A stretch of 64,000 nt of DNA from CBDAQA01 sp965247815 (lineage in GTDB: Bacteria; Planctomycetota; Phycisphaerae; Tepidisphaerales; Tepidisphaeraceae): contig CBDFHW010000014.1 of NCBI GenBank assembly GCA_965247815.1, positions 62,001-126,000 on the forward strand. Reading direction: 5' to 3'. A program made the translations under genes and the position numbers. This document shows, piece after piece, positions 7,855-16,874 of the stretch (position 1 is the first letter of the stretch; every line of letters starts with the position of its first letter). Under the pieces are notes generated by a model. That model had not been told where the DNA came from. It saw nothing but the letters and a program-made list of their open reading frames with translations, and did no database searches.

Positions 7855-8811
7855 ATGAATATCGTCGCATCAAGAGCAGCACGGCAAATCGGTTGGGTGG
7901 TGGGGGTCGGTCTGGCGAACGCGTGCCTGGCGGGCACGCCGGTCGAGTGGAGGGACCTGCCTGCGGAGGTTCAGAAAACCGTCGTCGAGCACGGCGGAAA
8001 AGCCGGCATGAAAGTCGATAAAGAATCGGAAACCAGGGACGGGCTGGCGATCTACGAAGCCGGCGTGAAAGATAAAAACGGCGAGGTCGTCGATCTCGAC
8101 ATCACCGCAGACGGGAAGCTGATCGACACCAAGACCGACGACGCCGACGATGCAGCCGCCGAACGAAAAGCGCGTGCGGAAAAGTTGTTGGCCGGTGTAA
8201 AGTTCAGCCACCCACGCGACATCACTAACCCGTATCTGCCGTTAGCGAGTTTAAAGCAGGACGTCATCGACGGCACCGAGGACGGAAAGAAAACCCACGT
8301 CGAGCGGACCGCAAAACCCGACGTTCATCGCAGCTTTAAAATTGGCGAACAAGACGTCGAATCGCTCGCGGTCGAGGACCGCGCGTTCGAAGACGGCAAA
8401 CTGGCCGAGGTCGCGCTCGACTTTTTCGCGCAGGACGATAACGGCCGGGTGTACTACCTCGGCGAGGAAGTCGACGAATACAAAGACGGCAAGATCGTCG
8501 GCCACGACGGAAGCTGGTTAACCGGAAAGGACACACCGGTGCCCGGCGTGCTGTTCGTCGCCGATCCCCACGTCGGTGACGCCTGGCGGTCCGAGGACGT
8601 ATCAGCGGCGATCGAAGAGAAAGACGTGATCGAGTCCGTGGACGAAACGGTGACCGTTCCCGCCGGCAAGTTCGAACATTGCGTCAGGGTGAAAGAGACC
8701 CCGTCCGACGGCGACGTCGAATATAAATATTACGCCAAAGGTGTCGGCGTCGTTCGCGAAACGCCGGCCAGCGGCGACGAACTGCTCGCGTCGCACCAGA
8801 CGACCCGGTAA
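7855..8811 (+). CDS. Secreted PepSY-like protein of unknown function
   Basis: A 318-residue protein with a short signal-like N-terminus (residues 1-26, VVGVGLANACLAG). Residues 28-90 look like a PepSY-type domain (WRDLPAEVQKTVVEHGGKAG...VYEAG-like strands and VDLDITADGKLI). The rest is acidic and beta-rich, with GKFEHCVRVKETP and YYAKGVGVVRE near the C-terminus, a pattern seen in secreted proteins of unknown role. PepSY domains often inhibit peptidases or sense metal, but that is not shown here. GGAG lies five bases before the ATG. It stands alone, convergent with the helicase gene. Confidence 0.7.
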   Translation: MNIVASRAARQIGWVVGVGLANACLAGTPVEWRDLPAEVQKTVVEHGGKAGMKVDKESETRDGLAIYEAGVKDKNGEVVDLDITADGKLIDTKTDDADDAAAERKARAEKLLAGVKFSHPRDITNPYLPLASLKQDVIDGTEDGKKTHVERTAKPDVHRSFKIGEQDVESLAVEDRAFEDGKLAEVALDFFAQDDNGRVYYLGEEVDEYKDGKIVGHDGSWLTGKDTPVPGVLFVADPHVGDAWRSEDVSAAIEEKDVIESVDETVTVPAGKFEHCVRVKETPSDGDVEYKYYAKGVGVVRETPASGDELLASHQTTR

Positions 8812-8847
8812 TCCGCCCGACGGCGGGGCGTATAACAATTGGGCGCT

Positions 8848-11328
8848 CTATTGTTCATCCAACAGTTCTTCGAGCATTTCATCGGTGCTCTGCGGGTCGA
8901 CCGCGCGGCACGACTTCGTGAGCACATCGGCGATTGCCGACAGCTTTTGTTTCCAGACGTCGGCCGCGCCGTCGCGGGGCGTCAGCTGCACGAACTCGCT
9001 GCAAAGCAGGATCATCCGCAGGACGTGCTTGAACAGAATGCCTTCCTGTTTCACCAGTTCCCGCGAACGGACGAACTTGTCGAAATCACCGCCATAATTC
9101 AGCAGATCGCCGACCGCCCAGACGGGGGTCACGAACAACCCCCCGGCGTGGTCGATGGTGTTCTCGAAAAGCATCCGGGTTTTTTGCGCGAGCGGAATCG
9201 GATATTTTCTCAGCTCGAATTCGATGTCGCTCTGGTCGGCGGGGGGATACAGGTCCTCGTGCGACACAAGCCCGCTGGTGAGGATGGCGGGGTCGACAAC
9301 TTCGGTGGCCAACGGACCCGGGGGCATCACGTGCGGCCACGGCACGCGCAGCGACTTGGCGACCGACCCTGGCATCGCGAGCAGGCTTTCAAGGATCTGC
9401 ACCAATTCCTCGTCACTGGCCCTGGCGAGATAGTCCATAAGAAACATGCCATAGAGCGGGTGGACGGCCCGAAAGACCATCAGCTGCTTAAGCCGGGGAG
9501 TCGGCGTGGCGGTGACCGGCTCGTACGGCTCGGGCGCGGGCGGCGCGGTCTTGGTCACGCCGCGTGAGACGCCGGCACGGGTCGCCTGGGTCTCGATGCC
9601 GTGATTGCCGAGCTTCATTCGTTCCATCAGCTCCGCGACCGTCGGCGGTTTCACGCGTGCGACTTCCTTCGCCGGTTCTTCCGAGGGCAATTCTTCCGCC
9701 GATTCGTCTTCGTCTGATTCCTCCTCTACGGCCGCGGCCGCGCCGGTCGGTTTCACCACCTGCTTCCAACTTTCCGGCGGCGGAGGGTCGAGCGTGACGA
9801 TGTCCATCTGCGCAAGCGTCACCAGCATCTTGTTGAGCCGCTTCAATTCGGCTTCGATGGTCGGCTGGTCCATCAGTCGGCGGCGGATAACGTCCCGGAT
9901 CGGTTCGACCTTCGGGTTCGCATCGAGCAAAAACGCGAGCCAACGCCAGCTCAGATTTCCCCGGCTGACCAGCTTCGCCGCCGGCGCGGTCTGCAGCTTC
10001 AGAAACTGCTCGGCGTTCCAATAGGTGAAATTGCTGCGACGGGTCGGCTTCTTCTTTGCCAGCGCCTTTTTCGCCTTCATCAGGCCGGGGTCTTTGGCTT
10101 CTTCGGGGATCGAGTCGTACTTTTCCTTCCACCGCGCCAGCTTCACGTCGTCCTCGTGGGCCATCGCAAAGACGTGACCTTCGGTGTCGAACTGCGGCCG
10201 ACCCGCGCGACCGAACATCTGTTGGGCCGACCCGGTCTCGATCAGTTTTTTCCTGTCCTTCGGGCCTTTCACCAGCGTCGTCAACACGACCGACCGGGCG
10301 GGAAGGTTAAGCCCAGCCGCGAGCGTTTCGGTGCAAACGCAGATCGGCAGCAACTTTTCCTGGAACAGCATTTCGACCACCCGGCGGTACCGCGGCAGTA
10401 AGCCGGCGTGGTGGATCCCCACGCCGCGGGCCAGGACGGTTCGCAGCTTGTTCCCCGAGCCGACCGAGAAATCGAAATCTTCCAGCCGGTCCAGCAGCAG
10501 CTTCCGCTGGCCTTCGACGAACAGGTCTTTTCCCTTCAAGACCTCGGCCGTCGCCCAGCAGATTTCGCGGTCGAAGCAGAACACCAGCGCGGGGGTCCGG
10601 CGTTGGGTCTCCTGCCCGCGGGCGATCTGTTCGAGATAGTCGGCCAGCAGTTCGTCCCCGACCCAGTGAAAATGCAACGGCACTTTCCGCTCGGTGCCTT
10701 CGACCAGTGTCACGCGGCGGTCGAGGCTGCGGGCCATCCAGTTGACGAATTCGTGGGCCGCCCCCACGGTGGCCGACAGCAGCATCACCCGAACCTGTGC
10801 AGGCAATAGCGAAAGCGAAAGTTCCCAGACGATCCCGCGCTGGTGGTCGTTGAAGTTATGAAACTCGTCCATCACCACCGCGCCGACGGTGGTGAAGTCG
10901 AATGCTTCCTGGTGCAGCAATCGGTTCAGCAACACCTCGGCGACCACCACCTTGATCTGCGCGTTGGGGTTGATCGTGCGGTGCCCGGTCACGAGGCCGA
11001 CGACGTTGCGGTCGTACCCCCAGCCTTCGACGCGGTCTTGGAACTCCAGAAGTTTCTGATCGGTCAACGCGATCAGCGGGGTCGAATAATAAACAACCTT
11101 GCCGGTTTTCAAGCCTTCGTAGATCGCAGCTTCGGCGACCAGCGTTTTGCCAGTCCCGGTCGGGGCCGACAGCAGCACGCCCTGATCGCAGGCGGCCCAG
11201 GCGAACATCGCCTCTTCCTGCACCGGGTAGGGGGGGTACGGAAGCCGGTCGAGGTACTCAAGAATGATCTCGTCACGCGACAGCATGTCCGGCAGTGTAG
11301 CTGATCGCGACGAGTTCCCAATCAACAT
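8848..11328 (-). CDS. Ski2-like DEAD/DEAH-box RNA helicase
   Basis: A superfamily 2 helicase of about 826 residues, expected to unwind RNA or DNA with ATP. Motifs in order: Walker A APTGTGKT (near residue 55), Walker B DEFH (near 150), LLSATVG (motif III), and QMFGRAGRP (motif VI, near 385). The FH after DE and the GRAGRP sequence are typical of the Ski2/Mtr4/DUF3516 branch. The C-terminal half has an acidic, Ala/Glu-rich insert near residue 560 and a helical domain. ATGs at 11328 and 11286 are both possible starts; neither has a clear ribosome-binding site, and a TTG lies at 11331. A repeat pair lies upstream. Confidence 0.88.
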   Translation of the reverse strand: MLIGNSSRSATLPDMLSRDEIILEYLDRLPYPPYPVQEEAMFAWAACDQGVLLSAPTGTGKTLVAEAAIYEGLKTGKVVYYSTPLIALTDQKLLEFQDRVEGWGYDRNVVGLVTGHRTINPNAQIKVVVAEVLLNRLLHQEAFDFTTVGAVVMDEFHNFNDHQRGIVWELSLSLLPAQVRVMLLSATVGAAHEFVNWMARSLDRRVTLVEGTERKVPLHFHWVGDELLADYLEQIARGQETQRRTPALVFCFDREICWATAEVLKGKDLFVEGQRKLLLDRLEDFDFSVGSGNKLRTVLARGVGIHHAGLLPRYRRVVEMLFQEKLLPICVCTETLAAGLNLPARSVVLTTLVKGPKDRKKLIETGSAQQMFGRAGRPQFDTEGHVFAMAHEDDVKLARWKEKYDSIPEEAKDPGLMKAKKALAKKKPTRRSNFTYWNAEQFLKLQTAPAAKLVSRGNLSWRWLAFLLDANPKVEPIRDVIRRRLMDQPTIEAELKRLNKMLVTLAQMDIVTLDPPPPESWKQVVKPTGAAAAVEEESDEDESAEELPSEEPAKEVARVKPPTVAELMERMKLGNHGIETQATRAGVSRGVTKTAPPAPEPYEPVTATPTPRLKQLMVFRAVHPLYGMFLMDYLARASDEELVQILESLLAMPGSVAKSLRVPWPHVMPPGPLATEVVDPAILTSGLVSHEDLYPPADQSDIEFELRKYPIPLAQKTRMLFENTIDHAGGLFVTPVWAVGDLLNYGGDFDKFVRSRELVKQEGILFKHVLRMILLCSEFVQLTPRDGAADVWKQKLSAIADVLTKSCRAVDPQSTDEMLEELLDEQ

Positions 11329-11359
11329 CAAAGACGTTCGCGCGTGATCCCATCAAACC

Positions 11360-11385
11360 GTTTAGCGGCTGCCCCGCAGGGGCGC
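11360..11385 (+). repeat. REP-like repeat, copy 1 of an inverted pair
   Basis: Begins GTTTAGCGGCTGCCCCGCAG and ends GGGGCGC. It contains an internal hairpin (GCCCC/GGGGC). Its partner is at 11410-11435 in the opposite orientation. Confidence 0.75.
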
Positions 11386-11409
11386 TCTTTGCATTGAATA
11401 ACATCGACC

Positions 11410-11435
11410 GTGCCCCTGCGCGGCGACCGCTAAAC
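11410..11435 (-). repeat. REP-like repeat, copy 2 of an inverted pair
   Basis: On the minus strand it begins GTTTAGCGGTCGCCGCGCAG, differing from the partner at 11360-11385 at four of 26 positions. The two face each other across 24 bases, between the moxR stop and the helicase start. Confidence 0.75.
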
Positions 11436-11490
11436 CGGTATGGAGACCATCATCAAAATCAAACGAAAGGTCAGTGATTCGCCAAGTCGT

Positions 11491-12546
11491 TCACCGCAGG
11501 ACGGCTTCGACGCGTGAGCGTTCTTCCTTCGCGCCTTCGTGCAACGGCAGAGTCGCGACTAACTTTTTGACCACCGTCTCGGTCGTCTGTCCCTGCGACT
11601 CGGCGGTGTAGTTCAGCACCATGCGGTGGCGGAGCACGGCGGCGGCCATCGCGCGGATGTCTTCGACGCCGACCTCGGGCCGGCCGTCGAGGGCGGCGCG
11701 GGCCCGGCTGGCCATGATGAGCGACTGCCCGCCGCGCGGGCCGACGCCCCAGAGCACCCAGTCTTTAACGAACTGTGGGGCGGCCGGGTCGGCGGCGCGC
11801 GTCGCGCGCACCAAGCGGGTGACGTAATTCACGCACAGGTCGCTGACCGGCACCCGGCGGACGATCTTCTGCAGGTGCAGCATCTCTTCGCCGCTGATGA
11901 CCGGGGTCGGGTTGAACGAACTATCGCTGGTCGTCAGGCGGTAGATCTTTCGTTCCTCTTCCTCGCTGGGATAACCGACGAAAACCTTCAACAGGAACCG
12001 ATCTAGCTGCGCTTCGGGTAACGGATACGTGCCTTCCTGTTCGATCGGGTTTTGCGTCGCGAGGACGAAGAACGGGTCGGGCAGCGTGTGCCGGTGCCCC
12101 CCGGCGGAGACTTGGCGTTCCTGCATCGCCTCGAGCAGCGCGGCCTGTGTCTTGGGCGGTGTCCGGTTGATCTCGTCTGCCAGCACGACGTTGGCGAACA
12201 ACGGGCCCTTGAGAAACTTGAACTCGCGCTGCCCGCTGTTGCGGTCCTCGTACATCACGTCGGTGCCGGTGATATCGCTGGGCATCAGGTCGGGCGTGAA
12301 CTGAATGCGGTTGAAGTCGAGCGACAGGCACTGCGCGAGCGTGCGGATCAGCAACGTCTTGGCGAGCCCGGGGACGCCTTCCAGGATGCAATGTCCGCGG
12401 GAGAACAGGCAGACGAGCAGTTGTTCGACGACGTCGTCCTGCCCCACGATCACGCCGGCGATCTGTTTACGGATATCGTCGCGGGCCTGCCTAAGCCGTG
12501 AGAGCCCGGCCAGGTCCTGATTGTCGGTGTCGCCGTTTTGAATCAT
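11491..12546 (-). CDS. MoxR-family AAA+ ATPase
   Basis: MoxR ATPases act as chaperones that help mature other, often secreted or metal-containing, complexes. The 351-residue protein has Walker A GVPGLAKT, Walker B VLADEINRTPPK, sensor-1 ATQNPIEQEGTYPLPEAQLD and the arginine-finger region SRARAALDGRPEVG, close to the usual length. The start is ATG 12546 (MIQNGDTDNQDL): GAAGGAT lies just upstream, and the longer frame to 12663 overlaps the preceding gene. It is the last gene of a minus-strand run; usual MoxR partners (DUF58, von Willebrand A proteins) are not next to it. Confidence 0.93.
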   Translation of the reverse strand: MIQNGDTDNQDLAGLSRLRQARDDIRKQIAGVIVGQDDVVEQLLVCLFSRGHCILEGVPGLAKTLLIRTLAQCLSLDFNRIQFTPDLMPSDITGTDVMYEDRNSGQREFKFLKGPLFANVVLADEINRTPPKTQAALLEAMQERQVSAGGHRHTLPDPFFVLATQNPIEQEGTYPLPEAQLDRFLLKVFVGYPSEEEERKIYRLTTSDSSFNPTPVISGEEMLHLQKIVRRVPVSDLCVNYVTRLVRATRAADPAAPQFVKDWVLWGVGPRGGQSLIMASRARAALDGRPEVGVEDIRAMAAAVLRHRMVLNYTAESQGQTTETVVKKLVATLPLHEGAKEERSRVEAVLR

Positions 12547-12574
12547 GTAAATCCTTCGTCTGCCCAGCGGATAA

Positions 12575-13646
12575 TCATCGCTGATAGATAGGTAAAAATT
12601 TGTACGGAAGTTGCAGGACAATCGCCCCGATCGCGGTGCCGTACACGGGCCCCACGCTGTCACCGTCCCAGGTGCCGTTGGCCTGCTGCATCTGGATCAG
12701 CTGGTCGCGGGTCGCCGGGAAATAGTTGTCCCAGTATTTATCACCCGCCGTGTAGAACGCCTGCGACGCGTACAAGTGCGTGTAAAACTCGTGCCCAGTG
12801 CCCTTGGCGAACGTGCCTTTGTACTGGTCGAGGTATTTAACGACGTACCCCATACAGTCGTCGGCCAGCTTCGAATCATATTGACCGGCGTTATACAACG
12901 TCGCGACGGCGGCGGCGGAGATGGCGGGGCAGGACGGCCCGCCCGAGCCGAGCGAATATTCGATCCCGCCGTCCGGCTGCTTGCAGTGCTCGAGGTATTT
13001 GACTGCCGCGTCGACGGTCCCGCGCGGGACGTTGAACCCGGCGTTCTGCGCCGCCCTCAGCCCCTGCATCTGGGTTACAGTCACCGACCCCCTCGTCCCC
13101 CATGCCCGGGACGTACGTCCACCCGCCGGCAGCGCTTTGGCCTTTGCTGGTCAGCTGGATCGCGCCCTGAATCACTTTTTTGAGCGTGTCGCGGGTGCGG
13201 AGGTCGGTTTCCATGCCGTAGACCTCGGACAGGAACAGAAGCGAAAAACCGTGCCCGTACATCGACCGGCTGCCGTCCTCGGCCGGGCTGGTGATGATGC
13301 CGGTCGACGCCCGCGAATTGCCGATAATAAACTGCTCGGCCCGGCGGATGTTGTCGGCGTAAGGCCCCCGGCTCGGCGTGTCGCCGTGCGCGAGAAACGC
13401 CATCCCCGCCAGCGACGCCATCACACACGGGTACGTCCGGCCGTCGACACTGTTGTTCCAGTTCCCGTCTTCGGTCTCGCTGCCGGCCAGGTAATCGAGC
13501 GCCTTCTTGATCGCCGCCTGGGACCGCGTGTTGATGTGCTTGGGCAGCAGTTCGTCGTCCGCCCGGGTCGCGCTTCCGAATGACAGCAACGCGATGCCCG
13601 CGGTGACGACGACTGCCTTTAGACGATGATTACGAATAATGCCCAT
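12575..13646 (-). pseudogene. Secreted prenyltransferase/squalene-cyclase-repeat protein, frameshifted
   Basis: The protein has a signal peptide (MGIIRNHRLKAVVVTAGIAL) and alpha/alpha-barrel repeats with QPDGG and SAAGGWTY motifs of the terpene-cyclase/prenyltransferase repeat type. Two frames cover it: 13646-12891 reads to ...GWTYVPGMGDEG and then goes off, while 13084-12575 continues ...VTVTQMQGLRAAQNAGF. The joint is in a run of five C (G on the coding strand) at 13088-13092; deleting one base restores about 356 residues. This is a probable single-base insertion or a sequencing error. These repeat proteins are common in planctomycetes near MoxR; their enzymatic role is not established. Confidence 0.8.
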
Positions 13647-13687
13647 GGAAGCCTTCGACAGAGGCCAGGTTCAACACCGTCGCCCGG

Positions 13688-14515
13688 TCATTTCGCGATT
13701 TCGAACTGCACCTGCAGCTTCACAGTGATCGGGATTTCGCCGAACGTCTCCGAAGCAGCTTCCTTGACGATCTGGTGTTCCTGATTGTTATTCATGGACA
13801 CCGTCACGCTCGCCGGCGTCGCGGTCGCGCCCTCGTCGTTGACCGACAACACCCGGCCGAGCTTGATTCCCGCAAGGTCGGCCAGCCGCTGCGCTTTTTC
13901 GCGGGCGTCGGCGACCGCCTTCTTGTATGCCTCGGCTTGCAGCTGTGTGGTGTCGGCGATCTTGAAAATGACCAGCGAGTCGCCGGTCCCGTTCTGCGAC
14001 CGTTGCTGGATTTCGTAGTAGTTAGTCGCCGGCGGGGGACCGATCTGCAGCCCCGAGTCGCGGCAGGAGTCGACCAGTTTCAGCACGCCGTCCATCATCT
14101 TTTCCGGGTCGAGCTTTTCTACGTTCTTCAGCGTCAGTTTCACGTGCTCGGAGATCTGCACCCGCGACTTCGCCGTCTCACCCCCGCCTTGTCCGTTCAT
14201 GATCCGCTGCTGCTGCGCCGGGTCGACGGCTTCGTGGATGTCTGCGCCGCCGGTCTCGATCGACAGGTCCGGGTTTTTCAGGTTCTCGATCGTCGCAATT
14301 GCTTTCTTCCGGCTGTCGCGGAACTTCACGCTCGCGTCGTTGGCGAGCTCGCCCTCCCCGGTGACCAGTCCGTCGATTTCGACCTCGGTGGGCCGGGCCT
14401 TGATCGTGCCTATACCAGACACTGAAATGCCCTCGTCGGTAGCGCGGGCGATGCCGCCGACCGACAGAACACCCGCGAAGAGCAGAACTACGAATTTACC
14501 GGATCTGGTTTTCAT
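13688..14515 (-). CDS. SIMPL-domain (DUF541) secreted protein
   Basis: A 275-residue protein with a signal peptide (MKTRSGKFVVLLFAGVLSVG) and a SIMPL/DUF541 domain: ISVSGIGTIKARPTEVEIDG at the start, and the typical AYKKAVADAREKAQRLADLAGIKLGRVLSVND near residue 200. DUF541 proteins are periplasmic or outer-membrane linked; the role is poorly known, with links to oxidative stress. A GGAGG motif lies three bases before an ATG at 14521 and nine before the ATG at 14515; both give nearly the same protein. It follows the PQQ-propeller gene by 76 bases on the same strand. Confidence 0.85.
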   Translation of the reverse strand: MKTRSGKFVVLLFAGVLSVGGIARATDEGISVSGIGTIKARPTEVEIDGLVTGEGELANDASVKFRDSRKKAIATIENLKNPDLSIETGGADIHEAVDPAQQQRIMNGQGGGETAKSRVQISEHVKLTLKNVEKLDPEKMMDGVLKLVDSCRDSGLQIGPPPATNYYEIQQRSQNGTGDSLVIFKIADTTQLQAEAYKKAVADAREKAQRLADLAGIKLGRVLSVNDEGATATPASVTVSMNNNQEHQIVKEAASETFGEIPITVKLQVQFEIAK

Positions 14516-14591
14516 GAACATCGACCTCCCTGGTGTTCGCGGCGCAGAATTTTCAGGCTTCGGGGCGACTGGCCTGTCGGACTGGTTCGGC

Positions 14592-16685
14592 TCAATGTCC
14601 CGGGGTCCGGGGGTAAGCGGTGATGGCACGGCTCGAAACAGTAACCAGCCGGTCCGGCGTTTTCCACAGACGCCCGCCGGCGCTCTCGCGGTCGCAGCCC
14701 CGGAATCGCAGGTCGGATCCGCCCTCGGCCAGACGAACGTCGTGGATGCCGCGCTGGCCGAAGATGTACATCCGGTCGCCGAGCAGCAAGGGCACCATCG
14801 AACTGGTGCCGACCGACAGTTTTTCGTCCCACTGCAGCGTGCGGGTGTCCAGGTCGATGCACTCGACTTCCGTGCCGGTCAGGAACAGCCTGTTTGCGTC
14901 GATGCCGGCGACCCCCACCTCGGGGTCGATCAATCGCTTCCACTTGATCGCCGGTCCGGACAGATCCAGCGCGTACAACAGGTTGTTGTTGTATTCCTTG
15001 AAGTACAGCGTCGACCCCGCGGCCAGCATCGCGCCGGGGGCGCTTTGCGACGTCGGCTGGGCGTTGCCGTAGTAGTACCGCTGCGACGAGTCGACGTGCG
15101 TCGGGTGCGTGAACGCCCAGTCGATCTGCCGGCTCGTCAGGTCGATTTCGATCAGCGCGCCGTTGTTGGTCAGCAGGTCGAGCTTGTCCCGGCGCAACAT
15201 CAGTGTCGGCTGCGGGAGCGAGGGAACGCCCCGGTAATCGGTGCTCGCCGCGGGCGTGCCGAGCGAGAGCTTCCATTTGATATCGCCTTTGGCCAGGCCG
15301 ACGCACAGCACCGACAGCTCCTGCGAGCCCGACGGATGCGCCACACAATAAAAAACCTCGCCGGCGACGCAGGGCTCGCCGAGCAGGCCCCACTCGGGCA
15401 GCGTGGTTTCGGATTTCCAGACGGGCTTGCCATTCGCACCGGTCAGGCACATAAGCCGGACCATCGCTACTTCGTTCCAGTTCTGGTTCTCGGTAGACCG
15501 GCGGGTGCACAGGATGCGGTCGCCTGACAGCGAAACGTAGTAGATCGCCGGGTCGATCGACCTCCCCTGCGACACGGTCTGCTGAATCTTCTGCGGCATG
15601 TCACCGAAGGTGTCGGTCCGCCAGAGCAATTTACCGGTCGTAAGGTCCGCGGCGAAACAGATTCCCAGCCAATTGACGTAGACGCGCTTGTCGTCGATCG
15701 CGGTTGCCGGCACGGCTGATCCGAATTGCCCTGCCATTGCGCCCCAGCCCGACTGGGCCAATTGGTTATTCAGCGCCTGAACGGCGTCGGCGTCCATCAG
15801 TGGAAGCTGCCAGACGGGGGCGTCGCTTGCCGGCAGTTCGAACGCCGGGTCGGCCGGGAGCGGTCGAACGTATGTCGAGTTGGCTTCGACTGGCACATTC
15901 GCGTTCGGCTGCTTCGCTGCAGACCCTGCCGACCGCAGGCCGTCGAGGTATTCCGTCACCGGCAGGTCGCGTCCACCGGCGTGGATCGTCTGCCCGGCGT
16001 ATCGCTCTTTGATCGAGGCCGACAGCACGTCGAACGTCGCCCAGTCCCCGCCCCGCGCGACTGCCGTCGCCCGCTTGGCCTGCAGTTGAACTGCCGGCAG
16101 GGTCGTGTCCGGGAAATTGTCTGCGATCAGCCTCCAGCAACGATCGGCGGCGGCGAAATCACCGGACTCGAACATCGCATCGCCCAGGCGATCCGCGGCC
16201 CGATCGCCGACCGACGTAATGAAATACCGGTCGACAAGCTTCTGCAGCGTTGCCGGGTCATTGCTGCTGTCGGCTTCGTGCAGCAGTTGCGTTGCCTTGG
16301 CGTCGTTGAAAAGCCGGTACGCCTCGCGACCGTCGGCCGGCAACGACAACAGTTCGGTGCGGACTTTGAAATTGGTCGGGAAGTAGAAACCATTCTGGTC
16401 CGGCACGAGTCGGCCGGGCCCGCCGTCGGCAATCTTGTTCAGCGCGGCGAACGCTTTCTCCCAGGCTTTTTTATCTCGAAATCGTTCGAAGTCCTCGAAC
16501 GCGTCGGACACCGGTCGTTGTTCTTTGTGCAGCGAAAATCCCGGCTCTTTGTTGGCCGTCGCGGCATCGGTTCCGTCCTGGACGACGACCTGCCCGGTCG
16601 TGGCCCGCGTCGCTGATAACACCAACGCGGCAGCCGCGCAGACCAACGTCGCGAGCGGTCGTCGCCATTGTTTGGAATGCGTCAT
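14592..16685 (-). CDS. PQQ-like beta-propeller secreted protein
   Basis: A 697-residue protein with a signal peptide in MTHSKQWRRPLATLVCAAAALVLS, then a helical region (residues about 60-250, TPR-like in spacing) and then repeated beta-propeller blades such as WLGICFAADLTTGKLLWRTDTFGD, LTGANGKPVWKSETT and YALDLSGPAIKWKRL, typical of PQQ-repeat proteins. These blades usually form an eight-bladed propeller and do not always bind PQQ. Translation from an upstream ATG at 16736 lacks a signal peptide start, so 16685 was chosen. It opens the minus-strand run that continues with the SIMPL protein. Confidence 0.85.
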   Translation of the reverse strand: MTHSKQWRRPLATLVCAAAALVLSATRATTGQVVVQDGTDAATANKEPGFSLHKEQRPVSDAFEDFERFRDKKAWEKAFAALNKIADGGPGRLVPDQNGFYFPTNFKVRTELLSLPADGREAYRLFNDAKATQLLHEADSSNDPATLQKLVDRYFITSVGDRAADRLGDAMFESGDFAAADRCWRLIADNFPDTTLPAVQLQAKRATAVARGGDWATFDVLSASIKERYAGQTIHAGGRDLPVTEYLDGLRSAGSAAKQPNANVPVEANSTYVRPLPADPAFELPASDAPVWQLPLMDADAVQALNNQLAQSGWGAMAGQFGSAVPATAIDDKRVYVNWLGICFAADLTTGKLLWRTDTFGDMPQKIQQTVSQGRSIDPAIYYVSLSGDRILCTRRSTENQNWNEVAMVRLMCLTGANGKPVWKSETTLPEWGLLGEPCVAGEVFYCVAHPSGSQELSVLCVGLAKGDIKWKLSLGTPAASTDYRGVPSLPQPTLMLRRDKLDLLTNNGALIEIDLTSRQIDWAFTHPTHVDSSQRYYYGNAQPTSQSAPGAMLAAGSTLYFKEYNNNLLYALDLSGPAIKWKRLIDPEVGVAGIDANRLFLTGTEVECIDLDTRTLQWDEKLSVGTSSMVPLLLGDRMYIFGQRGIHDVRLAEGGSDLRFRGCDRESAGGRLWKTPDRLVTVSSRAITAYPRTPGH

Positions 16686-16874
16686 GAATCCCCGGTGGAC
16701 GGACCCGTGCCGAACTGCTTTCACCGCAGTCCACAATTACCCGCGAACCAAGAATGCCGCAAGCCGCGTTCGAACTGAGTTCGAAATGCAAACGGCAATT
16801 GCTCGCAAGCGATTGTTCCGGCAGGCGGTCGCCTTTGCATCGGTCGCTTTTGCCTCCGGGGTCTTCCCTGCCGT

